Source of the DNA: Bradyrhizobiaceae bacterium
GTDB lineage: Bacteria > Pseudomonadota > Alphaproteobacteria > Rhizobiales > Xanthobacteraceae
NCBI GenBank assembly: GCA_947479905.1
Contig: CANKBJ010000001.1
Location: forward strand, 62,001-126,000
DNA: 64,000 bases
Direction of reading: 5' to 3'
In this document: positions 1-10,061 of the stretch, piece by piece
Layout: each line of letters opens with the position of its first letter
Position numbering within the stretch: position 1 is the first letter of the stretch
Notes under the pieces: generated by a model
What the model was told of the DNA's origin: nothing
Database searches by the model: none
What the model saw: the letters and a program-made list of their open reading frames with translations, nothing else
Program-made: the position numbers and the translations under genes

Positions 1-485
1 TTGAGCCATGGAATGTTGGACGGCGAGACGCCGTCGAGCAATTGGCGCGCCATGAAAGCAACGCGCGCCGCGCTCTTGGCATTTTGCCCCCGGAGCGGGC
101 GCGTGGCGTTGCGCCACCATTCCTCTTGCGCCAGGAAAGCCTGTTGCCAATACAGATACGGCGGCTTCTGCCACGCCGGATCGGTAAAGCGCCGATCGGA
201 TTTCTCGGGTGTAAACGGCAGTGCGTTGCCTTGTCCCGTCGCCAGACCCATCAGGCGACTGGTGAAAATGGACGCTCGCAGTGCAAGCTCCAATTGCCGA
301 CCGGGCGCGCGCGAAAGATGCGAAAGCCAATCGAACCAGGCGGCCGTTTGAGCATGCGGCGATACGCCATTCGTGGCGCGCGCCATCATGGCCCGCCCGA
401 CACGATCCAGCGTTTCGAAAGAGGGCAGGTCGGTGTCTTGAGAGACCGGCGCCGGGGGCGCCGTTTCTGTCAGGGCTTTTGTCAT
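1..485 (-). CDS. phaC: Poly(3-hydroxyalkanoate) synthase, N-terminal part (cut by window edge)
   Basis: The reverse strand from ATG 485 reads open to the window edge, giving about 161 residues. It polymerises hydroxyacyl-CoA into storage polyester granules. The segment shows the typical class I PhaC N-terminal domain: 'DRRFTDPAWQ', then a tyrosine/tryptophan-rich stretch 'PPYLYWQQAFL', and near the edge 'SPSNIPWL', which in the family precedes the catalytic alpha/beta-hydrolase domain. The catalytic Cys, Asp and His lie outside the window. An AGGAAC ribosome-binding site sits about 6 bases before the ATG. The family assignment is from recognised motifs. Confidence 0.85.
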   Translation of the reverse strand, partial: MTKALTETAPPAPVSQDTDLPSFETLDRVGRAMMARATNGVSPHAQTAAWFDWLSHLSRAPGRQLELALRASIFTSRLMGLATGQGNALPFTPEKSDRRFTDPAWQKPPYLYWQQAFLAQEEWWRNATRPLRGQNAKSAARVAFMARQLLDGVSPSNIPWL

Positions 486-899
486 GCAGGTTCCTATATC
501 GGCCAAATCAATTGCATTGCGCGGAGCATGTCGATTGTTGTGCTCACCCGGTCGTTGGCCGGAAAGCCCTCGGCAATAGGCGGCGGCAGCAGAATGCTTC
601 TTTGCCCTAGCTGCTCTTTGGCCCAGGAGTTCATATGCGCACCCGTCAAAAGTTCAGTTTATTTGTGCATGTTCGGATGATGCGTTTATTGAGCCAGATC
701 ATTCATCGAAACGTCACAAACGGCTGCAAAAGCGCGGCAACATTATCCGCCTCATTGGGCCGTTTCTTCATTGACCGATGTCAAGGCGATATCTCCCGCT
801 TTCATTATTCTTATTTCTGATCGACAGTGTCGTCACAGCGTTTCTATTATTTCTAAAATGAGACAGCCTCGTCGCTGCTTGGAGTTGGCAAAGACCGCT
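486..899. other. Intergenic region between divergent phaC and the acyl-CoA synthetase gene
   Basis: There are 414 bases with no convincing gene. The region must hold promoters for both flanking genes. The part around 640-840 is less GC-rich than its surroundings, which fits a regulatory zone, but no operator or terminator could be identified. Confidence 0.5.
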
Positions 900-3572
900 A
901 TGTCTATTCGCAATCTCGACAGAATGTTTCACCCTCGGTCGATCGCCGTTATCGGCGCATCGGCGCGGCCAAAATCGGTCGGTGCGGCGCTGATAAAGAA
1001 TCTCATGAGCGGGGGATTTGACGGACCGATCATGCCGGTCAACCCCAAGGCGACCTCGATCCATGGCGTGATGACTTATAAGGATATCGCCAGCCTACCG
1101 ATAACGCCCGATCTCGCTGTCATTGCAACGCCGCCGGACACCATCCCCGCGCTGGTCGACGAGCTTGGCGCGCGTGGCACGCGGGCCGCCGTTATACTGA
1201 CGGCCGGCTTTGCTGAGGGCGAGACCGCCGTCGGCAAGGCGCGCGCCGCGCAAATGCTTGCCGCCGCCCGCCCGCATTTGATGCGGATTGTCGGTCCGAA
1301 TTGTCTTGGCATCGCCGTGCCTGGTATCGGGTTGAATGCAACATTCGCGCCGGCTGCCTTGCTGACCGGCAATATCGCATTTCTGACGCAGTCCGGCGCG
1401 ATGGCGACGACAGTGCTCGATTGGGCACTGCCGCGCGGCATCGGCTTTTCAGCCATCGTTTCGATGGGCGACATGAGCGATGTGGATTTCGGCGATTTGC
1501 TCGACTATTTTGGGCTGGACGATGCGACGCAGGCGATCCTGATCTATGCCGAAGGCATCACGCAAGCGCGCAAGTTCATGTAGGCGGCGCGCCGCACCGC
1601 GCGCATCAAACCCATCATCGTCGTCAAGAGCGGCCGCGCCGCGGAGGGCGCCCGCGCCGCGAGTTCGCACACCGGCGCGCTGGCGGGCGCCGATGTGGTC
1701 TATGACGCGGCATTCCGCCGCGCCGGCATGCTGCGCGTCAACGAGGTCGAGGAGCTCTTTGACGCGGCGGCGACTCTGGCGCGCATGGCGCCGCAACACG
1801 GCAACCGGTTGGCCATCATTACCAATGGCGGCGGCGCCGGCGTACTGGCCACCGACCGGCTGATCGAGGAAGGCGGCAGGTTGGCCGAACTTAGCCCGGA
1901 CGTAATTGCCAAGCTCAATTCCGTGCTGCCGGCGACCTGGAGTCATGCCAATCCGGTCGATTTGATTGGCGATGCCGACGCCGATCGCTACGCCCATTCG
2001 GTTTCGATTCTGATGGGCGACCCCGGCAATGATGCGCTGCTGGTAGCCTACTGTCCGACCGCGATCGGGTCTTCCGCCGATGCGGCCAAAGGCCTGATAG
2101 AAGCTTTGTCTGTCGCGGGGGCGGTACCGAAGAAGAACGTCTTCGTATCATGGATGGGCGCCGCCACGGTTGCCGAGGGCCGTGCTGAATTGGTCGCCGC
2201 GCAGTTGCCGGACTACGAAACGCCGGAACGCGCCGTTCGCGCCTTCATGTACCTTGTACGCTATCGGCAGAATCAGGATTTGCTGCTTGAGACGCCGTCC
2301 GCCGGTGCGCCCAGCCCGGATAACGATCTGGAGCGGGCACACGGCATCATTCGGCAAGCGCTCGACGACGGGCGCGAATGGCTCGATCCGGCCGAGGTCG
2401 CGGCGTTCCTGGGTTGCTATGACATTCCGTTTGCGCGCACCCAGGCCGTGCCGGATGTGCAAGCCGCCGGAAATGTCGCGGCCGGGATCGGCGCGCCGGT
2501 TGCGCTAAAAATCCGGTCGCGCGATGTCATTCATAAATCCGATGTTGGTGGCGTCGCCCTAAATATCGAGCCGGTCGGAGTTGAAGCCGCGGCGCGGGAG
2601 ATGAATGCGAGAATAGCGAATGCATTGCCGAAGGCGACGTTGGAAGGTTTCATCGTTCAGGAGATGATCCAGCGGGCGAGTGCCTATGAGTTGATCGCCG
2701 GCGTTTCGACCGATGCGACCTTCGGCCCGGTGATCCTGTTCGGTCAAGGCGGCACCGCTGTTGAAATCATCGGCGACAAATCGCTTGAACTGCCGCCGCT
2801 CAACACCTCCCTGGCCCGCGCCCAGATCGAGCGCACCCGCATTGCCGGTTTGCTCAAGGGGTTCCGTGACCGGCCGGCAGCGGACATCGACGGTGTCGTC
2901 AAGGTGCTGGTCCAGCTTAGCCAGATCGTGGCCGACCACGCCGAGGTGGCCGAGATCGACATCAATCCGCTACTCTGCGACGCCCACGGAGTCATCGGGG
3001 TGGATGGCCGCGTTCGGGTGCGTGCCGCGACGGCGGCGGCGCAAGCGCGGCTTGCTATCCGGCCTTATCCGCAGGGGCTCGAGTCAATGATCCAAACCCC
3101 GGAAGGCCAAGCCTACGCGGTGCGCCCGATCAAGCCGGAAGACGAACCGGCGCTGCTGCGTTTCGCCAAGGAAGTTGACACCGTGGACTTATGGCACGGC
3201 TTCTTCGCGCCGCTGCGCGATCGCACCCACGAAACGGCGGCGCGGCTTAGCCAAATCGACTACGATCGCGAAATGACTTTGCTTGCGTGGGAACACGACC
3301 GGGTCGCCGGACTGGCGCGTTCGCTCGCCGATTCGGACCGCGAAGCCTCAGAATGCGCGATCATCATCCGCCGCGATCTGCGGCAACAAGGTCTTGCCAG
3401 GCAACTGCTGCAGGCGCTGCTTGCCGCGGTTGCCAGGCAAGGCGTACGCAGTGCGGTGCTGGTCTTTCCCGCCGATCAACCGCGGATGGTTGGTCTGAGC
3501 ACGGAACTTGGTTTTGAAATAGCCGTGTCTTCGATAAATTCGGATCTCATCAGCGCGACGAAGAGTTTGTGA
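900..3572 (+). pseudogene. PatZ-like acyl-CoA synthetase (NDP-forming) with GNAT domain, interrupted by an in-frame TAG
   Basis: Read through one amber codon at 1581-1583, this is a full-length 890-residue protein, the size expected of the YfiQ/PatZ family. An N-terminal CoA-binding domain starts 'HPRSIAVIGAS'. A succinyl-CoA-synthetase-like domain contains 'GPNCLGIAVPG' and 'TQSGAM'. An ATP-grasp domain covers about residues 480-690 ('HKSDVGGVALNI'), and a GNAT acetyltransferase domain the last 160 residues ('RRDLRQQGLARQLLQ'). The family makes acyl-CoA or acetylates lysines of acyl-CoA synthetases. Both halves are in the same frame and nothing else is damaged; one base (TCG to TAG) would explain the stop. 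The start at 900 has GGAG at 880-883. It may be a young pseudogene, a sequencing error, or two separately translated pieces (the second could start near 1695). Confidence 0.85.
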
Positions 3573-4086
3573 GGGACGAGGCTGCGATACGATCTGGGAC
3601 TTCGGCGAAATCAATCCCATCAAGGTTGTGCGCACTGCGCTTGACACACAGTATCGGTCGCCAGCGTCCAGTTAATGACCGGACGGGCCCCGGTCGCGGC
3701 CGCCGACGTTTCGCGCGAGCGAAACCACAAGCACTGCATTGAACGCCGCGCATGGTCCGACATGGAATTCGAACAAGCTCGCAAATGGCTGATATCAATA
3801 GGCAATTCTCAGTCGCCCGATGATGGACGGGGGTAGGCTGAGTGGGAATATCAACGATTTTCAATGTACTTAGCCTGGCGGCGTGAAGCCGATGTTGTAC
3901 CGCTCGGCCTGCTGCCCTTCGTAGGTCGCAGCGACCGGGCGGGCTAAGTTGGCGGGGCGCAGCCCGAACCTGAAGATTTTGCCATTCAAATCGCGGCAGT
4001 TTCGCTGTCCGAAATACCTTCACACCTTCAGAGGCATACCAAGACGTTCGTGTTAGCTCTTCGAGCATTGATTATGGGAGGGCAAC
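3573..4086. other. Intergenic region with a GNRA hairpin and a dispersed repeat
   Basis: There are 514 bases without a convincing gene. A 7-bp perfect stem closed by a GCGA tetraloop lies at 3708-3725 (GTTTCGC / GCGAAAC) and could end transcription from the upstream gene, although no T-run follows. A dispersed repeat lies at 3803-3913. A ribosome-binding site for the next gene is at the right edge. Confidence 0.5.
3803..3913. repeat. Dispersed intergenic repeat, copy A
   Basis: It shares two blocks with sequences at 50945-51070 and 59026-59140. The left block ends 'CCCGATGATGGA' and the right block is 'GATGTTGTACCGCT'. The blocks are about 72 bases apart here and 70-71 in the other copies. 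Between them this copy also shares 'TGAGYGGGAATATC' with the third copy. It is the most diverged of the three. Confidence 0.6.
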
Positions 4087-5061
4087 ATGTCGCTGGCCAA
4101 ATCCGTGCTCTCGTTTGTCGTTGCCGCTCTTGCAATAGCTTTGTTGTCAGCGGGCGCGCAGTCGCAGACTTACCCGCAGAAGCCGATTACCTTCATCGTT
4201 CCGTTTGGCGCGGGAGGCGGCACCGATGTGATCGGGCGTATGTTGCAGGAAGACCTCCGCAAGGAACTTGGCCAAACGATTGTTATCGAAAACAAGCCAG
4301 GTGCTAATGGAGCGATAGGGTCCGCTTATGCCGCCAGGGCGGTGCCCGATGGCTATACGCTTATGCTGACGGCCAGTTCGACCTTCTCGCTCAATCCGAA
4401 CCTGATGAGCAATATTCAATACGATCAGCTCAAGGACTTCATCCCGGTCGGATTCATTGTTCGCGCGCCGTGGATGATGGTCGTCAATGAAAAGAGCGGC
4501 TACAAGACTGTCGCCGACGTCGTCAAAGCGGCGAAGGAAAGCCCTTCCAAATTGACGGTCGGCTTCTGGCAAAGCAACGTGCAGGTTACCGCGGAAGTAT
4601 TTCAGCAAGCGGCCGGAATACAACTGCTGAAGGTTCCCTATAAAAGCGTGGTCGAGGTCATGAGCGACCTGCTTGGGGGTCGTATCGATATCATGTTTGT
4701 CGATATCCAGGCCGTGCGCGCCTATGTCGAAAACAAACAGGTACGCTATCTCGCTGCGACCACGCCGAAGCGAGTGGCGGTTGCCCCCGATGTTCCGACC
4801 CTGGTGGAGTACGGCTATCCTTCCGTTGTCACCGACGCCTCGGTCATCCTGTTTGCCCCGGCGCAGACCCCTCAGCCGATCCTCGATCGCTTGAACGCCG
4901 CAATGATCAAGGTTGTTTCGAGTTCGAGCGCCCGCGAACGGTTGATGGGCATCGGACATGAGCCAACCACGATGACGCTGCCTGAACTAGACAATTTCGT
5001 GCGCACGGAATTGGTGAAATGGCGCGACATGATCAATAGTGTAGGCTTGGCCAAACAGTGA
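4087..5061 (+). CDS. TctC/Bug-family periplasmic substrate-binding protein
   Basis: The 324-residue extracytoplasmic receptor belongs to the tripartite tricarboxylate transporter family. It has a signal peptide of about 26 residues (hydrophobic core 'VVAALAIALLSA'), then the family start 'YPQKPITFIVPFGAGGGTD', and later 'IENKPGANGAIG' and 'DGYTLMLTA'. Such receptors bind carboxylates or aromatic acids for TctAB membrane partners. No tctA or tctB is nearby, so this is an orphan receptor whose ligand is unknown. GGGAGG sits just before the ATG. It is followed after 50 bases by an SDR and an alcohol dehydrogenase on the same strand, which may form an operon with it. Confidence 0.9.
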   Translation: MSLAKSVLSFVVAALAIALLSAGAQSQTYPQKPITFIVPFGAGGGTDVIGRMLQEDLRKELGQTIVIENKPGANGAIGSAYAARAVPDGYTLMLTASSTFSLNPNLMSNIQYDQLKDFIPVGFIVRAPWMMVVNEKSGYKTVADVVKAAKESPSKLTVGFWQSNVQVTAEVFQQAAGIQLLKVPYKSVVEVMSDLLGGRIDIMFVDIQAVRAYVENKQVRYLAATTPKRVAVAPDVPTLVEYGYPSVVTDASVILFAPAQTPQPILDRLNAAMIKVVSSSSARERLMGIGHEPTTMTLPELDNFVRTELVKWRDMINSVGLAKQ

Positions 5062-5110
5062 GGGCCTGCCGCGGGCGGGCGACGCCGCTCGTAAGCCGAG
5101 AGCTTTTAGG

Positions 5111-5872
5111 ATGACTTCGATGAATGACGTAGTGATCGTAACCGGCGCCAGCAGCGGCATCGGCGCGGCGACAGCGCGGCTGCTCGGCGCGGCGCATGCC
5201 AGTGTGGTCGTGAACTACAAAAGCTCGCAGTCGCAGGCCGAGCGCGTTGTCGCCGATGTCATCGCCGCCGGCGGCAAGGCCGTCGCTATCCAGGCCGACA
5301 TGGGCAACGAGGCCGACATCGTGCGGCTGTTCGAAGAGACCGACCGCGCCTTCGGGCCTTTGACCGGCCTCGTCAACAATGCAGGCATGAACGGATCGGC
5401 GCTGCGAAGTCTGCAGGATTACACCTTCAAGGAAACCATGGACATCCTGGCCGTCAACACGGCTGGTGTCCTTATCGCATGTCGTGAGGCGGTCAACCGT
5501 ATGTCGACCACGCGCGGTGGCAAGGGCGGCAGCATCGTCAACGTGTCGTCGATCGGTGCTCTGACCGGCAGTCCGGGCCGCTTCATCCACTACGCCGGCT
5601 CCAAGGGCGCGGTCGACAGCATGACCGTCGGCATCGCGGTCGAAGTGGCGCGGCAGGGCATCCGCGTCAATGCCATCCGGCCCGGCACGGTCGATACGCC
5701 GATCCACGACAAGGTCGGCCAGCGCGACAGAGTGATGCGCGCCTCCGCGGATATCCCACTCGGCCGTCCCGGCCGACCGGAGGAGGTTGCCGAAACCATC
5801 GTCTGGCTCTTGTCCGACAAGGCGTCGCTGGTGACAGGTGCGATCCTGAACGTCATGGGCGCGCAACGCTGA
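5111..5872 (+). CDS. Short-chain dehydrogenase/reductase (SDR)
   Basis: The 253-residue classical SDR has a cofactor-binding 'TGASSGIG' near the N-terminus, 'NNAG' at about residue 92, a catalytic Ser in 'VSSIGAL', and Tyr-Lys in 'HYAGSKGAV'. It ends with the usual 'LLSDKASLVTGAILNV' region. The family oxidises or reduces alcohols and ketones with NAD(P). It resembles glucose-1-dehydrogenase and 3-oxoacyl-ACP-reductase-like members; the substrate is unknown. A second ATG at 5120 is 9 bases after an AGG and could be the true start. It lies 22 bases before the iron-alcohol dehydrogenase, so the two are probably co-transcribed. Confidence 0.88.
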   Translation: MTSMNDVVIVTGASSGIGAATARLLGAAHASVVVNYKSSQSQAERVVADVIAAGGKAVAIQADMGNEADIVRLFEETDRAFGPLTGLVNNAGMNGSALRSLQDYTFKETMDILAVNTAGVLIACREAVNRMSTTRGGKGGSIVNVSSIGALTGSPGRFIHYAGSKGAVDSMTVGIAVEVARQGIRVNAIRPGTVDTPIHDKVGQRDRVMRASADIPLGRPGRPEEVAETIVWLLSDKASLVTGAILNVMGAQR

Positions 5873-5894
5873 GCTTGCGAAGGATGTTTTCGCG

Positions 5895-7115
5895 ATGACT
5901 GATTTCGGCCTCGCCAGGGCGCCGCGTGCCATCTTGTTCGGTTTGGGCCAGCGGCGCGCACTCGGGCGTATCGCTGCCCAGGTCGGCCGCTCGGCGTTCG
6001 TCTGTACCGATCAGCGACTCAGCGCCGAGTCGGTCTTCGCCGTGATGATGGATGATCTCAACGCCAATGGGGTTGCGGTTCGTGTCTACGATCGGACCCT
6101 TGCCGAATTGCCATTGAGCTGTATCGACGAGGCCTCGCGGGATGCTTCGGGCTTCGGTGCCGATCTCTTGATCGGCATTGGGGGCGGATCGTGCATGGAT
6201 TTGGCGAAGGTTGTGGCCCTATTGCTCGCTCATGGCGGCCATCCGCGGGACTATTATGGTGAGTTCAAGGTGCGGACGCCGGTCATCCCGATTCTGGCGG
6301 TACCGACGACCGCCGGAACCGGTTCGGAAGTGACGCCGGTCGCGGTGCTGGGCGATCCGGAACGCGCGATGAAAGTCGGCATCTCCTCGCCTTATCTCAT
6401 AGCGCACACGTCGATCTGCGATCCTGAATTGACTTTCACATGCCCGCCATCGTTGACGGCGGTGTCAGGTGCCGATGCGCTGACGCATGCCATAGAGGCC
6501 TTCACTGCGGTCGCACGGCCAGCGACGGCGACCTTGGCCTGCGATCATGTCTTCGTTGGCAAGAACGTTTTGTCAGATGCCTACGCGTTGCAGGCGATCC
6601 GCCTTCTGGCCCGCTTTCTGCCTAGCGCCGTAAAGAATGGCGGCGACGAAACCGCGCGGGTCGCCGTGATGCAAAGTGCGCTCCTGGCCGGCCTCGCTTT
6701 CGGCACGGCCGGCACCGCGGCTGCACACGCCATCCAGTATCCCGTTGGCGCGCTCACGCATACGCCGCACGGCGCAGGCGTGGCGCAGCTTATGCCATAC
6801 GTCATGGCTTTTAATCGTTCAGCGTGTCCGGCCGCGATGGCCGAGATCGCGCGCGCCATGGGCGCCGTGGCCGATCAAGGCGAGGAAGAACTCTCGCGTT
6901 CGGCCGTGACCGCGGTCGCGGAACTGTTCGCGTCCATCGGCATTCCAAGGACGCTTGCTGAATTGGGCCTCAAGCTCGACCAGCTCGACTGGACAGCCGA
7001 GCAGTCGTTGGCTTCGCAGAGGCTCGTGAAGAACAATCCGCGACCGCTCGATCAGGCCGCTATCAAGTCGATCGCCGATGCGGCCTTCATCGGTGATCTT
7101 GCGCGTCTGGCTTAA
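5895..7115 (+). CDS. Iron-containing alcohol dehydrogenase
   Basis: The 406-residue group III (iron-dependent) alcohol dehydrogenase is a cytoplasmic NAD(P) enzyme. It has the nucleotide-binding 'GIGGGSCMDLAKV', 'PTTAGTGSEVTPV', and the metal-binding region 'GADALTHAIEA' followed by further His residues in 'AAAHAIQYPVGAL' and 'HTPHGAG'. The family includes 1,3-propanediol, lactaldehyde and hydroxyacid-oxoacid dehydrogenases; the exact substrate cannot be read from the sequence. AAGGA lies 10 bases before the ATG. Its last four bases (TTAA) also hold the stop codon of the convergent cupin gene. Confidence 0.9.
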   Translation: MTDFGLARAPRAILFGLGQRRALGRIAAQVGRSAFVCTDQRLSAESVFAVMMDDLNANGVAVRVYDRTLAELPLSCIDEASRDASGFGADLLIGIGGGSCMDLAKVVALLLAHGGHPRDYYGEFKVRTPVIPILAVPTTAGTGSEVTPVAVLGDPERAMKVGISSPYLIAHTSICDPELTFTCPPSLTAVSGADALTHAIEAFTAVARPATATLACDHVFVGKNVLSDAYALQAIRLLARFLPSAVKNGGDETARVAVMQSALLAGLAFGTAGTAAAHAIQYPVGALTHTPHGAGVAQLMPYVMAFNRSACPAAMAEIARAMGAVADQGEEELSRSAVTAVAELFASIGIPRTLAELGLKLDQLDWTAEQSLASQRLVKNNPRPLDQAAIKSIADAAFIGDLARLA

Positions 7116-8029
7116 GCCGGCTTCTGCCAGGCCAGCAGGCTGCCGCCGGTCTTGACCGTGTCGTCAGGAGGAACATCAGGCATCGGATATTCATCCTCAT
7201 TGAGGACAAAACCTTTCTTGCGCGCGAAGTCCATGCGCGGCGGACAGAAGATGTCATAGAGCGAGGCGTCACCGTCGCCGACGTCGCGGCTGGTATGAAC
7301 CACTTTTGCCGGTATGACGATGAGGGACGGCGTCGCCATCTCTTCGTGATCGTCTGGAATCCAATGATTGAGATCGGGGCCCCAATTGTAGCGCATGTGG
7401 TGAATCCAGCGTCCGCCCAAGGTGAGCGAGCACTGCTCGAAATCATCATGCCAGTGCGGACTTAGCGACGTCGTCTTGCGCCGAGTCTTGAAGGGTGCGA
7501 ACAAGTTCACCATCATATTGGTTGAACGGAACAGCCGAGGTTGAATGCGGTCACCATTGGGCTTGAAGTATGGGCCCAGCGGATAATGGCGCAATTTGTA
7601 GCCATCTCGCGGCGCCGGCCACAGGTCGGGCGGCGCCAGCTCCGGCGCCTCATCCGCGTAAGCCGCAGCATTCGATGCCAGCGCCATGATGTCCTTCGAG
7701 GCCTTCGAATAGATCTGGGCGAACAGGCCTTTCGATCGGGCGGTGATCGTGCTGGCGCCGGGCGGCACGATTGTAAGCGAATCCGCTTTCGCTTCGATGG
7801 TCTTGCCCTCGGCCGAGATGCTGAGCGTCGGCCCGTCTGGCGGCACGATCACCATATGCTCCTCGGGATCGCCAGTCCGTGTGAGCACCGCGCCGGGTTC
7901 CACCTCCGAGACCATGACGGCGAAATTCCCGCCGCGGGTGATCCAGCTGTTCACCCCGGATACCGCGATCTGCGGCGCCGTCTTGTGGAACTCGACCTTT
8001 GTGGCTCTGCGGGGCGCGGCGCTTGCCAT
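7112..8029 (-). CDS. Cupin-like protein of unknown function (probable bicupin)
   Basis: The 305-residue protein has two beta-rich halves. The first contains 'GDPEEHMVIVPP' and 'SLTIVPPGAS'. The second contains 'SPHWHDDFEQCSLTLGG' and 'SLIVIPAKVVHTSRDVG', where His, His, Glu and a later His are placed as cupin metal ligands. No function is assigned. The start at 8029 is preferred over the in-frame ATG at 8056 because AAGGAG lies at 8038-8043, 8 bases upstream. It is convergent with the alcohol dehydrogenase and divergent from an IclR regulator. A role in the same catabolic route is only a guess from position. Confidence 0.7.
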   Translation of the reverse strand: MASAAPRRATKVEFHKTAPQIAVSGVNSWITRGGNFAVMVSEVEPGAVLTRTGDPEEHMVIVPPDGPTLSISAEGKTIEAKADSLTIVPPGASTITARSKGLFAQIYSKASKDIMALASNAAAYADEAPELAPPDLWPAPRDGYKLRHYPLGPYFKPNGDRIQPRLFRSTNMMVNLFAPFKTRRKTTSLSPHWHDDFEQCSLTLGGRWIHHMRYNWGPDLNHWIPDDHEEMATPSLIVIPAKVVHTSRDVGDGDASLYDIFCPPRMDFARKKGFVLNEDEYPMPDVPPDDTVKTGGSLLAWQKPA

Positions 8030-8300
8030 ATCAGCATCTCCTTGGATGGTTTTCACGATCCGGAGGCCGCCGCTCCTTCGCGCTATACGGCCTAAGCTAT
8101 TCTATAAACGACGGAATTTTACTTCGGCAATCTGGCGCGCGGCGCGTTACCCGGCCAGTTGTTTCAGCTATGATTTCGACCAGCGAAATTGAGGCCGAGA
8201 CCCAACTGTCACGGCGGGCCATCGCGCCTAGAATTCGAAACGTCCGGCGTAAAGGCTGAGTAAAGGCTAGTGCCGCAGCACTCAACGGGAGGAACAGCTG

Positions 8301-9278
8301 ATGACGCCAATCGATGCGGCTCATGTTGCACCGGATTTACTCCCGTTGCTTGGCGGCGCGCTCGCTCGTGCCGACGAAGTCGAGCTCCAGCGACAGAGCG
8401 CGTTAAAGACAAAAATACGCTGCCGGACGAATTCACGGCGCGGCTTGACCGACCCCGCGCAGCGTTCTTATCCACCGGTTCAAGCCATTCGCCGCGCGCT
8501 GGACATTCTTCGCACGGTCAACCGGCTGCGCATCGCATCGATCCAGCAGATTCATGAAGCGACCGGCTTTCCGAAGCCGACCATCGTTCGTATGCTGGAA
8601 ACGCTTCTGGGCGAGGGTTACGTTGCGCGCGATAACATGTGCGGCGGCTACATCGTGACCAGCCGCGTGCACGAACTTACTTCGGGTCACCAGGGCATTT
8701 CTCAAATCATTGAGATCGCGCGTCCGTTCGCGATCGATCTCACGCGCGACGTCAAATGGCCGATTGGCATAGGCGTACTCGATGATGACGCGATTGCCAT
8801 AAAATTCTGGACCGGTTCGATCAGCCCCTTGGTGCATACCAACACGGTACTTGGCCTGCGGCCGGACCTCGCTACGACAGCGATGGGGCGCGCGCTGCTG
8901 GCCTTTTGCCCGGACAGCGAGCGCGAAACGCAGATTCGCCGCATCCGCGAGGACCCGGCCCGGGGCTTTGGCGAGGCCGAGGAGGCGCGGCTGCGCTCTA
9001 TCCTGCGGCAAGTCCGGATTGATGGTTTTGCGACACGGGACCCGAAGACAAAGCCCTATCGCATCAGCACATTTGCCATGCCAATTCGTGAAGGCGAGAT
9101 CGTGCGCGCGCTGATCAACATCAGTTATTTCACGACCGCGGTTCCGAAGACCGAGATCGCGGAGAGGATATTGGCGCCGTTACGCGCGACGACGACCGCG
9201 ATCGAGCAGGCGATCTTTACAACCAAGTCAGGCTACGCCAGCGGCGATACACCGATGACCATCGAGCCGGCGTTTTAG
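8301..9278 (+). CDS. IclR-family transcriptional regulator
   Basis: The 325-residue regulator has a winged helix-turn-helix at about residues 58-115 ('VQAIRRALDILRTVNRLR', 'ATGFPKPTIVRMLETL') and a C-terminal effector domain with 'AMGRALLAFCPDSER' and 'FAMPIREGEIVRALINI'. IclR proteins usually control neighbouring aromatic or acid catabolism. The first 50 residues are longer than usual and look unlike the family, but GGGAGG before the ATG at 8301 supports this start. It is divergent from the cupin gene at 8029, so the 271-base gap probably holds its operator. Confidence 0.87.
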   Translation: MTPIDAAHVAPDLLPLLGGALARADEVELQRQSALKTKIRCRTNSRRGLTDPAQRSYPPVQAIRRALDILRTVNRLRIASIQQIHEATGFPKPTIVRMLETLLGEGYVARDNMCGGYIVTSRVHELTSGHQGISQIIEIARPFAIDLTRDVKWPIGIGVLDDDAIAIKFWTGSISPLVHTNTVLGLRPDLATTAMGRALLAFCPDSERETQIRRIREDPARGFGEAEEARLRSILRQVRIDGFATRDPKTKPYRISTFAMPIREGEIVRALINISYFTTAVPKTEIAERILAPLRATTTAIEQAIFTTKSGYASGDTPMTIEPAF

Positions 9279-9297
9279 CTGCGACCCGGTCGCGAAC

Positions 9298-9759
9298 TCA
9301 TTTGTCGTCGAGTTTGGGATTTGTTGTCGGCGTGTCGCTCTTGAACCAGGTATCGAACTTACGGCGAGCGACGAGCCAATTGCCGCTTTTATCCCTGACG
9401 CAGCTGTCGGTCATGTAAGCGATCTGGATCGCCGGTTCGCTCGGCAAAGGCGGTGCGCCATCGGCCGCGTAAAGCATCAGAAACCAATGGCAGGTCGCCT
9501 TGTCGGGTCCCTCAGGCAGGCATTGAAAATTTGCTACGGCATGCACCACGGTGCGCGTGCCGCGATCCTCGCGCCACTTGTAGAACTGGCGAATTTTTTC
9601 ACGACCGACATAAGGGTTTATCGAGCCATCGAAAACGCCGTCTTCGGTGTAGTAGTTCGGCGCGTTACGTCCCCAATTTGTATCGACATCGCGCCAGTAG
9701 TCGACGACCAGCGCATGCAGCAGTTGAGTCAGCGCGAGGCGTTCGGACGAAATCTTCAT
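9298..9759 (-). CDS. SnoaL-like (NTF2-fold) small protein
   Basis: The 153-residue protein contains 'YYTEDGVFDGSINPYVG' then 'IRQFYKWREDRG', a conserved His in 'TVVHAVANFQC', and 'SGNWLVARRKFDTWFK'. This is the pattern of SnoaL / aromatic-ring-hydroxylase-beta-like NTF2 folds, which act as small hydrolases, isomerases or ligand-binding proteins. No specific reaction can be assigned. The ATG at 9759 has AGGAAA at 9765-9770; upstream in-frame starts lack this and would run into the next gene. It is convergent with iclR and divergent from the aldolase gene. Confidence 0.7.
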   Translation of the reverse strand: MKISSERLALTQLLHALVVDYWRDVDTNWGRNAPNYYTEDGVFDGSINPYVGREKIRQFYKWREDRGTRTVVHAVANFQCLPEGPDKATCHWFLMLYAADGAPPLPSEPAIQIAYMTDSCVRDKSGNWLVARRKFDTWFKSDTPTTNPKLDDK

Positions 9760-10061
9760 GGAGTTTTCCTGACACTGGGTGGTCGCAGCGGAGGAGCCTA
9801 CCCGAGGGTCAAGCACACAGCGACGGCGAAGGCGCAGCAGATGCCCTTCAAGGCGCATAATTTCGGCCTCCGAAATAGCAATAGCGCGAGTTTGACGAGC
9901 ATGACGTGAAGCTGAACGCTGGCGGTCGCACTTTGCGGGAATGGCTCGCCGGGCGTCGACATCCTCTGTCCGCCGTGCATGGACTTCTCGCCATAGCCCG
10001 GCCGGATCCTGAGCGCCGACGACTATTCGATGCACTCGAACTGAGAAACGCAGGCAATTCA

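Noticed and set aside
771..899. Upstream extension of the PatZ-like gene to an ATG at 771
   Set aside because: The extra 43 residues show no similarity to the family; the ATG at 900 has a ribosome-binding site and begins where family similarity starts.
3803..3913. Insertion-sequence ends
   Set aside because: The dispersed repeats have no terminal inverted repeats, no transposase nearby and no visible target duplication.
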